Source: Hippasteria phrygiana
Taxonomy: Eukaryota > Echinodermata > Asteroidea > Valvatida > Goniasteridae
Reading direction: 5' to 3'
Assembly (NCBI GenBank): GCA_037893225.1
Contig: JAZGUH010000755.1
Coordinates: 310,001 to 374,000 of the forward strand
Length of the DNA: 64,000 bases
Shown: piece by piece, positions 13,301 through 25,300 of the stretch
Layout: each line of letters opens with the position of its first letter
Position numbering within the stretch: position 1 is the first letter of the stretch
Position numbers and translations under genes: made by a program
The notes under the pieces: model-generated
What the model was told of the DNA's origin: nothing
The model's input: the letters and a program-made list of their open reading frames with translations, nothing else
Database searches by the model: none

Positions 13301-16300
13301 GATATATTAGTACACTTTCTAGTGCTTGGTCACCAAGGCAACGCTGCATTAGCCTCTGAAAGGTTGCGGGGCTATTACAGAGGCCAAAAGGCATCCTTGT
13401 GTACTCGAACAGCCCGAAGGGAGTCACAAAGGCGGTCTTCCAGACGTCAGTCTCCTCCATGGCTACCTGGTGATAGCCTGATGCCAAGTCCAACACGCTG
13501 AGGTATTTGGCCCCTCCTAAGGTCTGCAGTGATTCGTCTATTCGTGGAAGAGGAAACGAGTTCTTTGCAGTTACAGCGTTGAGTCGCCTGTAGTCAACGC
13601 ATAGACGGATGGACTGGTCCTTTTTGCGAACTACCACTATTGGGGATGCCCATGGACTTGAACTTTATCGTACGATGCCTGCCTCCAATAGTTCCTGAAT
13701 GTGAGCCCTGACTTCACGGTACTGGGAGGGTGGTAGTGAACGATATCTCTGCCTGATTGCTGGTGAGTCTCCTGTGTCAATCTGGTGCTTCACAGCATCA
13801 GTATAGCCCAAGTCTCTCTCGCCCTTGGAGAATATGCCATCATATTTGTTAAGTAATGCATCAAACTGGGCTCGTTCTTCCACCGTCAGTGGCGCCTTGA
13901 TGTCAGCTAACTTGGACAGACTAGGTGTTTGCTCGTTAGCAAGAACAGATGTGGGACCAACACAATCTCCAGCGTCACCTGGATTCGACAGATCTCCTCC
14001 GACAGCCACCCCATCTTCCTCAGTCACCAATTCCCCATGATACAGCGTACCAATGCAGCTACGACTTGGAAGAAGAATGTCTTGGTTTCCTTCATTCATC
14101 AGTACCACAGTCAACTGACCAGACGACACCCTGACCAGACTTCTCACACTTTTCACACAGCTGGGGAGGTTTGAGCCTTCATGGGAGTCCAAAATGGCAC
14201 AATAATCGACATCACCAGGTGCTCGTCTTGCAGTGGCCTGGGTCATTACAGCTTGTTGGGCAGGAATTGATATGGGAGACCCTCGGCGGAGATACGCGCG
14301 GCCTATAGCACCCTCTATCTCTTGAAATTGTTGCTGTTTCCCCGCTGCCTGCAGAGTCTTCTCCCACACTGGCCAATTCTCACTTATCTGCAATTTTCGA
14401 AGGTATCCCTTCCCATGATGGGCGACAAGTTGAGTCCAGCACTCGGACAGGATGTTCATGCCAACAATCCCTGGAACCGTACCCGACAACTTATCTTCAT
14501 TTGCCCGTCTGATGACCAATACAAGCCGGGATGGTATGGTGATGCCCAAAAGCGTTACACTGGTCTCGAAGCAGCCAACATAAGGGATGTCGGCCCCATT
14601 TGCTGAAAGTAGTTTGAATTGCTCTGGTATGCTTGTCAGTTGCACCCCATCTCGCGCAAGGAATTTGTTGAAGTAGCCATCAGAAATTGTTGTAACCATG
14701 GACCCTGTGTCCAGCAAACATGGTATTGTTCGTCCTGCAAGGGTCACATCAACAGCAAAACAGTCCGATGCTGCTCGGGTCACAAAGTTCCTAAGACTAC
14801 AATTAGTCGAGCCATCTCTCTCCCCCCTTGCTGTTTGGCTCCTAACAACAGAGGGAGTTAGTTTTCCTTTTTGGGTACACCTCCAAGGCGATCTCTTAAC
14901 AGTCGATCAGGGAAACTTTGGGGTGATGGTCGATACTGCCGACGAGGGGCAGGGCAGTTGCGGGCAAAGTGCCCAGGCTGCTCACAGTTATAGCATCGAA
15001 GGACTGATGCCGGTACTCCAGGGTAGGTGGTGGGATTTCCATTCTGCCAGTGGGGCTCGGGGCGGGCAGGTGTGGGCCTTTGTTGACTCCACTGGTAATC
15101 ATACTCAGATTGAACTGGTTGAGTTGCAGGACTAGACGTGGTTTGGGGTGTCACGAGACTAGTCAGCGCCTTTACAGATTCGATCACCTGCTCCATCTGC
15201 TTCTCAAGCTTCTGCAAAGGGGTGGGACAGGAATTACTCTCAGCCTCAATGGCCGCAGAAAACCCATGTCTGCTGGTGTTGTTTGCGCGGGCTCGTTCCC
15301 TCTCTTCTCGTTTTATCGTCCAATCTTTTACTTCACTAAAGGAGATCGAGGGATTCCTGTCGACCAGATCTCGACATGAGTGTCTCAGGCCCTCATACTC
15401 GATCCCATCAACGAACCGCTCTCTGATGATCAGGTCAGGCTGCTTGTATAGGTCAGGGTCCTTTTTTTTCAGCCGATGAAAAAGCCTCTGTAAGTCTACC
15501 CCATACTGTCTGATGGACTCATTCGGTCGTTGTCGTTTCTCCAAGAACTGGCGCTGGAGCTCACTGCTCGTAAAGGCCTCTCCATAAGAGGACTGAAGGT
15601 ACTTCAAGACCTCTTCTGCCTCTTTGCCGGCTGCCAGGAGTGATCTGACTTCCAGCTTTGGGTTGCCTCGCAGTGAGTCTAACAGGAACTGGCCTTTCTG
15701 ATCCTCGGGTATGTGGTATCGCTCGAAGGCATGGTTAATAGCCGTGACAAATTCGTCTACTGGAACTGATTTCCCACTGCTATCCTCTTTTCCCTCAAAG
15801 ATGGGTATCTTTCTTTCAGGGGCCATCACAACTTGAGGTGGCTTAGCAGCCAATGCACGCACGATTTCATCCGACATCAGTTTGTTTTGGGGCGGATCTT
15901 TAATTGGTTCTCGGAGCAACACCACAAAGTCCTTGTTGGGTCCCCATCCTCCCTCAGGAGGCAGCACAGCGTCATCAACTACAGGAAGGATCACCTCATC
16001 ACCCTCTTCATCTCGGTGCAACACTCCCGTGGCGTGTTGAAAACACCCCCTCAGGGTCGGAAGGGACAGCCTTCCGTCCACCAGGGCAAACTTTCTCGAC
16101 TTCTCCTCAGTTGGTGATCGGATCTTGACACTTGCAGCCATCTTGACGTGACAGCATGCAACCTGCAGCACACTTAACAATAACTGATCCCCTAGTCTCC
16201 AAGCCGCAACTACACCGCTCGCTAGTCGGAGTATCCCACTTCTGACACTTGTGAGGACCGGGGGGCGTTGATGGGGTGTGGGTGTTTGAATAAGGTGGTA

Positions 16301-19300
16301 CGCCGACACCTGGGTTCGAGTCACTCCATTTATTATCTGTAAGAAGCGAGCGGTGTGCAGGCCAGCGGCAAGGGAGACAGCACGATGGGGAATCAGTTAG
16401 ACAATTACAAACAATGACAAAAAGGGGGAGAGAAATAAAATAAAATTAAGTAAAGTATACAACATTATTTCTACCACAGACCCTAATCTGCATAAATTAT
16501 AAATATCTGAGAATATTCCATTTACAAGTCAGTCGTCGAGGTGTGACAGCACGCAACCCAACTTAACTGTTAATCTCTTTAAGAAATAGAATTTCATTGA
16601 AAAAACCCAGAATTTCCTAATTGACAGTGATGACAGGGAATTAATTCAGTCTGTCATTATACAGTCATAAATTAAGCTTATACAGTAAAAGTAAGGACTG
16701 TGCATCAATTACCTACTGTAGCAAGGGATTTCTCTCTAAACACAATAATTATTTCAGAGATTAAATCCAATTTATTTGAAATTCTGAGATTTGTGTTCCT
16801 ATTCCGTGAATTATTCCTATTTAATTTCTACAAACCAGTGAGGGTAAATACAAGACATGTTCTTTGATTTCATACACAAAACAAATCATTTAATAATACT
16901 CCGAAAATGACTGACCAGTAATTGCTTAGAAAACCGACGTTTTAGGGTGACATGCCAAATATAATGTCTCAAAGTGAACGCAAGAGGGCCTCCATCAAAT
17001 TTTACAATCGACAAAAGTTGGAAGAAAATCACGCTTTACACTAAATTAAATGAACTGCTCTATTTCTCTACATCTTTATATTGTTCCAGAGCCCACTAAA
17101 TATTGATATGTTAATGATTTATAAATGATAATTCAATAAAAAAGGATAATTTTTACCTGTAAGAAGCGAGCGGTGTGCAGGCCAGCGGCATGCAAGGGAG
17201 ACAGCACGATGGGGAATGGCGTGTCACCGCTTGGTGGCGCTGTCACTAAGACCGCGCTTCACACATCACCAAATAAATTATTAAAGCTGTTACCTGTGTG
17301 GGCGTAGCATCCCTACACTCTGCAACCCCCCAAAAAGGACTTCTATATTCTCAGTTGTTTGTGCACCTGAATGCACAAAAATCCACCAGGCAGAAACTGA
17401 CTTATTATTTGGCTGTAAATAATTCAACGTTTTTTAATGTAATTATTTGATAACTAAACGTGGCCGCATTTATTTCATTTGATGTTTCAATCAACACTAT
17501 AAAATAACTTTTGCATTGCTAGAAAAAAATATCTATTTGAAAAACAGAATTCCTTTTTATGGTGAAACCCGAAAAGACCACGGACAGTATATCTTTAACC
17601 ATTTGCTATATTCATTCAGGTTTTGTTGAATTATATCATGGCATTTAAACCCATCGAGTCACTTGAACTTGTGCATGGAAATCTGTAGATTTTTAGGTCT
17701 ATAACAAAACTGTGCTTTACACATAATTTGTACCTTTTTAAACAATTGTGTACACATTATGCTCATTTTCTAGCCCCTAGACCAGGAAATCCTGCACCCA
17801 CATCTCTGATGGTGACAGGACTGAGTCCATTCAGGAACTACACCATTTATGTGACGGCATTCAATGTGGAAGGTGTAAATTCACTCATGGGTGACAATTC
17901 TGACAGTATCCTGCAACTGACTAGACAAGCTGGTAAGTTGTATATTCAAAGACTGGGGGCCCTTTTGTTGTGACAGTTTTCAACTTCCCGGGATCGTTCA
18001 TTGCCGAGACACATTAAACAAGGTGTTGTTCATCCATCCTTGGGGATGATGACCATGACATCACTGCTGGGTAATTGTAGACTGGTGTCGGTGATTCTAC
18101 ATTTGGCTGATCAGTCCGATGCAGGCTCGGTATGGTCACTTGCAGAAGCAGTAAGCAAGGTACACAGCTAAGGGTATGCAGAGTGGGCTACTGAAACTCC
18201 ACATAGATGAATGACACAAGATTCTACTTGTGCACTGTACAGAATAAATTATTGTAGTTTATACATTAGCATGTTAGTTCTTGTTAAGGTAGCCTGTTTT
18301 CTTTGTTATTCTCTACAGAGAAACCATACACTATGAACATCTAACAAAAGAAAACCCACGCAGTCCTTTGTTACAAACAAGAACTGCGTGGGTTTTCTTT
18401 TGTTAGATGTTCATAGTGATATGTCGCAAATGGTACTGCAACTGCTTTAAGCGCAGAGGCGATTGAGGTCACATGGCAAATCGTCTTTGATGGTCACCTT
18501 CCATTCACTTGTTTAGTAGAGTATCAGAAAGAAGGATCGTCACAGTAGGGGGGGGGGGGGGGGGGGGGGGCTCTGAGACACTTTCTCACCGTTGGTGGCG
18601 CCATTTAACCTTTTTGTTTTGTTCTTACCCATAGGCAAGATAAGACCTGTATAGGGTTTCTGCTTGTCTGGTTTGCAACTTTAGGCGTAGGCCCCTACAA
18701 GTATAAACACAAAATAAAAAATGAAAAAATTGGCAACGAGCAGGGGTGGGGGGGGGGGGGAGTTTCGGCCCCTAAACCACCCCCTCCCCCGGATCCCCGC
18801 CTGGTGAGAAATCTATAGCTTACTAGAACGATAGTTAAGAAATCATAGCTTCAGATGTAAATGTGTAGGAAAGTCACAAGAAAAGCTTATATTTTGAGAT
18901 TGCTATGCAGACTGTACAAAATTCCGATTTCATATAACAGTTAGGTGAGGATTTTTCTGATTGTTGAGTGGTATTGTATCTTCTCGTACTTTCAACAGGA
19001 AAATGAACGTTTCTCATCAGGACCATGCATTTTTATGACTGTTCTTTTTTATGTTTTCTTGACTGAAAAATTCTTCCAAAATTATCGTATAATTAAATAT
19101 TTCATCTACTAGAGATTCAGATTTTCGACTATAAATTGACTCGACCCTTATTATGTTAAATATTCTTTGTATTTGGCACATTTAGAGCCTTTGCGTTTTC
19201 TATTTCATTTAACTTTTGATCATAGTTTGTCATTGAAATTCATGGTTTCATTTTCCATTATAAATTTTAGTGAGTGTAGTTATAGGTTGATTGTTGAAAA

Positions 19301-22300
19301 AGCATCAAAAAATATTTTTTAAAACTCAAAGCCACAGCCAGAGCCACAAAGATTTTGGTTATTTGACTTTTCACTGTCTCTTGTGCCCCAACGATGGCCT
19401 TGGCTATCAGCAAACTTCAAATTTTTCAGTATCTGTAGGGACCGGTCAGAAGTCATCAACCCATATTGTTACACGAGAATTCGCCGAAAAAAATTAGAAG
19501 CCATTTTTACGGTGGTGCCGCGCTCGCGTGCAGGCTGCCACCGCAGTAAATGCTTCTAATTTTGGTCGCTGGATTCGTCTATAGACTAATCCGGCGACCA
19601 AAATTAGAAGCATTTACTGCGGTGGCGAGGCGCTCGCGTGCGTGTTTTACGCACGCGCTCGACGCAGCTTTGACCAAAGGGTGTTTACAACTTGCCAAAA
19701 TGCGCACGCGAATCAAAATAAAGAACGCGGGCAGCCTACACGCGAGCGCGGCACCACTGTAAAAATGGCGTCGGCGAATTCCTGTATAGTTGTCATAGTA
19801 AAGATTGGGTCATCACACTTTATGTCTATTTTATAAGAGCCATTCAAAATTTTCAATGCCGGATTAGTCTATATATAATAAGAAGAAAATCGGGGTGTTG
19901 CGCAGCACTATATCAAGTGAGATGAACAGTAAAGATAATATACAAATACAGCATAGTTTGAGGGGAAGTAGTGGGAATTACTGGTCCTGAGGTGTAGGTC
20001 CCGAGGGACCAGTAATTCCCACTATTTTCCAGAAATAAACCATGCTGTATTTGTTTTACTACACCTCACTGCCTTGTCGATAACGGCCTTCGTAGATTTT
20101 GCATCTTTATTTAGCACAAGATTTTCAAGTTCTTCGTCAGTCAATGACTGAAATCTCACGTTACTCGTAGACGCCATTGTTGTTTTTGAGCTCAGCTGCA
20201 GAGTCATGTGTCAGTGTCATGGCAACAGGGTTAAAATAGTCTGGTGCCAACACTCTTTAATGTGCCTTTACTGCAGTATTTACGAAGACTACAAACAACA
20301 GACTGGTTCCGTAAAGATTACATGCCATAGACTATATGTTTACGAGGCGGGTTCCAGAGGGAACTTTTGGTGCTTCCAGAAAAAATACGACACAGCAGCG
20401 AGCTGGATACTCACCGGGTGACTCACCTGGCAGCGTATCATTTTTACTTCCCGGACGCGCGGCGGAATCGGCCAATGACGTGCTTCAATTTGCTCATGAA
20501 TATTTATGAGGTGTAGTAATAAATAGTACTCACCAAAATTAGTGGCGGGTGCCGAATTTTCGGACCTGGTGTCCTTCTTTGGGGCGTGTGTTGCTGTGTG
20601 GAAACAAGTTAAACTCGATGTTGATACCGTGCGGCAAAATTCGGCACCCGCCAATAATTTTGGTGAGCACTATTTATTATTTGTACTCTTAGTCTATCCA
20701 AGGAATGGCAGGGATCATGCCCCTGACTGTATAGGCAAAAATGCGGATCATTCAGTGAGGATGGAGCTCGGCCACAGTTCAGTTTAGGGTGAAGGGGTGG
20801 GGGTGCCGGCGGGGTTCCGGGTGGATGCGTGGTTACGCTTTTGTATGCCCCCTTTATTTGACAAAAGGTTCACACTTTTGAGAATACTATTTTTGTGTTG
20901 ATTCTAAAAAATGTTATGGTTGGAAAGATCAATAAAAAGTAAGAGTACGATAATGTACGCGAGCGTTCTTTGAAAATGCACTGTTTCTCCATAGTCAAAC
21001 AAACCAAAAGGGAAACTGACTAGATACATACTTACAGGTTTGTTTGACAGTATTATAAGTTAAGAAGTAGTGTCCGCAATGCGTGATACCCACGATGTCA
21101 TTTCTTAGGTTGTATCGCAAAGTTGGGGCGTGATCCAGGTGCGGCAGAACACTTTTGAAAGTGTGGGGGGGGGGGGGGGTGGGGGGGGGGGGTGGTCGAG
21201 GAAGCCGCGCAAGTGCCGGCCGGCTGCTGTCTTTTCTTTTTTCTTTATCCCAAACTGTCAAAACTTGTTTTTTTACATACATGTATATAAAGGCTGTACA
21301 GTTTGTCTATTTAGTGCGTCTCGATTCACTTTATTCAGGGAAACAACTATTGCAATAATTTATAGTTCTTAGGCCTACCGTATGGGGGTAGGCCTACTTG
21401 AAATTAAGATCGGATCTCAGTAATATGAAGAGATCCGTTAACTGGTGCGACAATGCTAATTTTGCAAATGCAACTACGCCCTTTTTGTTTGTCATCAAAA
21501 CATAATTTAATGCAGGTCGGTCTTTGGAGAACAAGCCATTTCTTTTTGAAATGTGTTTGTATGGATTGTATGGATGAGTGTAGATTGTATGGATGCATGT
21601 ATTCATGATCGTGCATAACCCTATTCCTTATACGATAACATTACCGTAACATCCATGACTTTATATCCCTGTAAATAGAAGCATTCTTTTGCATTACACA
21701 GAAAAGAAGTGTGATCAACAGACGTACCAATTGCGAGTATATTTGATTCCAGAATGACAACGCGTAAAGTTGTGAACTTTGCAGTGTATGTGTCATTCTG
21801 GAAACAAATATACTCACTCTGGACACACATATAATTTCTCTACGTATTTCTGTTTTGTTTAAATCCGTTCATACAGTTCCGTCACGTCCTGTAAATGTAA
21901 AATCTGCACAACACGAAAACGCGTGTATAGTGAGCTGGGACCCGCCTGAGTATGAAAACGGGATTGTTCGAGAATACACGGTAAACTGAAACTCAAGATG
22001 TGGTTTCATGACGAAATTTCTTGTTCCATTTTACATTTAAGTAAAATGTATTTTGTTTAAATTTATGTTTTTCTTCTTGTATAATTGCTGTTCTACCAGT
22101 CCTGTGCTTGATCGTTTACTTACCCTTGATCAGTCTTTTGGCTTTTTAAAGTTATTTTGTTTACGGTTAAGTCGTTTCCTTGATGTATTTACACGTTTCC
22201 ATTTAGTGAACACTGTACTTAACTATTTGATTGTGTGTACACCAGTAGTATGGCGTAGTTAGGGCCCGATTTGTAGATGAATTGGGTGGCATGCGGATGG

Positions 22301-25300
22301 GATGACGTCATGGAATGACGTTCCTCTCCTCCTGCTCCTCCTTCTCGTCGTCGTCGTCCAATCAAGAGCGGTAAGTCACGACTAAACCAACGTTAACCAG
22401 TCATAATATAGAAAGAATTTCCCCGCTTCTGCTCACACGTCATACTGTCAGACAAACAAAAGTACCAAAAAGACACCAAGATCTCAGCTTATCAATCCAT
22501 AGTCAGGCCAACTCTCGAGTACGCAGCCACCATGTGGGACCCCTTTACACAGAAAAATATTAACAAACTTGAGAAAGTGCAGCGCTCCGCGGTCAGATTT
22601 GTTTGCGGTGACTGCAGTAGGCATAGCAGTGTGACATCAATGTTCCAATCTCTGGGATGGCCATCTTTGCAAGATAGGAGGAAGGCAGCTAGACTCGCCA
22701 ACCTGTATAAGATCCGCAAAGGCGAACTTTGTGTCACCGCAGCAAAGAGGCGCCTTAATCCAACAAAGAGTAGGCCCTACTCGCATTCATTCTGCAAGGT
22801 ACAAACATCTACATGCAAGAACTGAAATATACAGAAATTCATATTTCCCAAGAAGTATTGTTGACTGGAATGCTCTGCCCCCCACCGTCATTGAGGCATC
22901 TTCTGCACCAAATTTCAAACAACGACTTAAACTACATCTAAGCCAGTACATCTAAATTGCTACCCCAATCCACCATTGGCGTGATACTCGAGAGGAGGCG
23001 TTGCCAATTAATGAACCAGAACCAGAACCCCTACACGTACGTATGTCCAGAAGTGGACGTGCGCGTTGGGCACGCTCCCCCGGAGTGGAGGAGGAGGAGG
23101 ATGAGGATGATGATGATGATGATGTCATTCCATGACGTCATCTCATCCACATGCCACCCAATAGATCCACAAATCGGCCTTGACTACGTCACCCATACTT
23201 TTTACACCATTTGCTTTAAAAGAGGTTATACAAAAATAAATTAAAGAAACAACTTGACGATGATGATCTTTTCGGCTCCCTTTGAAATGACAAGTGCTGA
23301 AAGTACTTTTCATAACTTCATGCTATTGAAAAACACTTACATGGGCATATGGAACTTAATTAAAAATCTGAAATAAAAAAAACCTAAATTTTTCATTGAG
23401 TTCTTCAATTTTGTGGTTTTATTAATATTATTTTTAGATTGTGTTGGCCTTTGTTGCAATTTTGTCCCCTTCAGAGTGATTAGGGGCCTTACTGACAGTA
23501 TTTTAAAAAATAATTAAAAAAATTGTTCTATGTAGGTATTCTACACTGCGTATCCCCTGCCAGGGACGGGATTAAGTGCACGAGCTGATAACGCAAACTC
23601 TGGAGCAGAAACTGTCGTTGGCCAGCTATCGTTGACATTCAATAAGACTGACTTGGCCCCTTTCTCAGATTTTCGCTTCAAAGTCAGTGCTGCAACCGTA
23701 GCAATGGGAGAGAACAGCACGGAAGCGATAGGAAGCTGTACTACAAAGACTGCAGGTACATTGACGCAAACGTCTCCTTCGTTTTGCTGCATGATTGACA
23801 TGAAACCTTACAAACGGTTTTACAAATGATTGATAAAGCTGACAGAGGTAAAAGTACACATTTTCATGCACCCGGACAATGCATTTGGAAAACATAAGGA
23901 CAAGAAAACGTTGAGGTTTTTCCCCTTGATCTCTTTTTTTAAAGCTGAAAAGTAGACCTATTTTAGTTTGAATGCGAAGTACCATTTTTGTAGAGTAAAC
24001 TCTTTTGACGTCAGATTTATCAAGAATTGTTTCGCTCTTATCCTTTCAGTGTAGGCCTATTCACTCTGTACCTTTATAATAACGCGGTTTAATCCTTTAT
24101 ATAATTTGTTTCAGAGGGTCAGGTCCCGATGTATAACAGGAATGTAAGGTATTACATAGATATTGTTGTCTAACTAATCTTAAGTTCAAATTTACATTTT
24201 CTCTTAATTTGAATTTACGTGTAGTTCCTGCTAACCCCGGTGACCCGATTTCGCCAACCGACATCGGGAATCCTGTAACTGAGACCACGTTTAAGATGAG
24301 ACTGTCTTCTGTCTCTCAAAGAAATGGACCAATCAGGTAGAGGAATGTGTACGTAAACTATGATCATTATTGACTTATTTTCAGTGGCGTAACTACGGGG
24401 GAGGGGAGGAGGGTGTACGGGGAAATGTTCCCCAAGCCGACATTCGTGCTCCCCCGGGTTCCCCCGAGTGTTCTCCCATTAGAAACCTTGAAATGTACAC
24501 ACAATTATACAAGCTGTATTTGACGTACTTTCAGTGCTCCCTCAGAAATTTCACTCAGTTACGCCACTGCTCATGTTGCATATTCATCTTGTGATTGGTT
24601 TTACATATGGTTCAGTTTCATTCAACTTTCCATTTGGATGTATCTCTCGGCTTTATATCCTGATAAATTTGATGTATAGGTGAAAGTTTCGTTTGTCTTC
24701 AATTTCAAAGTCATATTTGGTGACCTGAACTCCAAAATAGCTCTGAAGACACGGAACTTAATAGTGGAGTTTTAACACATATCTACCCAATACCCAAATT
24801 CAAAACTGCCTCCCTGTACCTGGGTTTTTTTAATAGTTGTTTTGAGGTAACAGTAATACGGCTGAATGATGATGACGTCATCGATGACATAGACCCGGAT
24901 GTCCAGTATCACCCCGACATGCTGGGTAGCTACCAGGAAACACAAGGGAAAGCAGGAACGCCTTACATTGCAGTGGCTTTGGATGGGTAAGTCTGACTCA
25001 CACAGTTTCGCCGAGAAGAAACCTCTCTTTCATTGCAGTGATTCGGAAACCAGTACAATCGAACGGTAGGCATTCAAGAGGATTTCTGTTAACAAAATAA
25101 ACCGCTAGGGAAACTGAATACATTTTTTTTATGAGCAATGAATTGACAAGATATTTGAACATGCGACCAACTGTGCTATTTTACCGTATGTTGGCTGTCT
25201 GTATTATGTACGTTGAACGAATGTTACATTTAACAATGTTTGTTTGTCGTGGTGAATTATTCTACCTTAAAGGCACGAGCTGGGTGAGGCCAAAGATATA

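Larger units (their letters stand above)
8851..17317 (-). mobile_element. Ty3/gypsy LTR retrotransposon, near-complete
   Basis: An 8.5-kb element on the minus strand holds 5' LTR (16250-17317), PBS, gag, pol, and 3' LTR (8851-9911). The flanking CTCT at 8847-8850 and 17318-17321 is a 4-bp target duplication. The order protease, RT, RNase H, integrase defines Ty3/gypsy. LTRs differ by two small indels (3 and 4 bp) and a few substitutions, so the insertion is recent. It sits in the intron that divides FN3 domain 2 of the kinase gene, antisense to that gene. pol has one in-frame stop, so this copy probably cannot encode full pol. Confidence 0.95.

Noticed and set aside
10341..16141. Infectious retrovirus-like element with an envelope gene
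   Set aside because: The only frames are gag and pol; the 430 bp between pol and the 3' LTR has no env-like frame.
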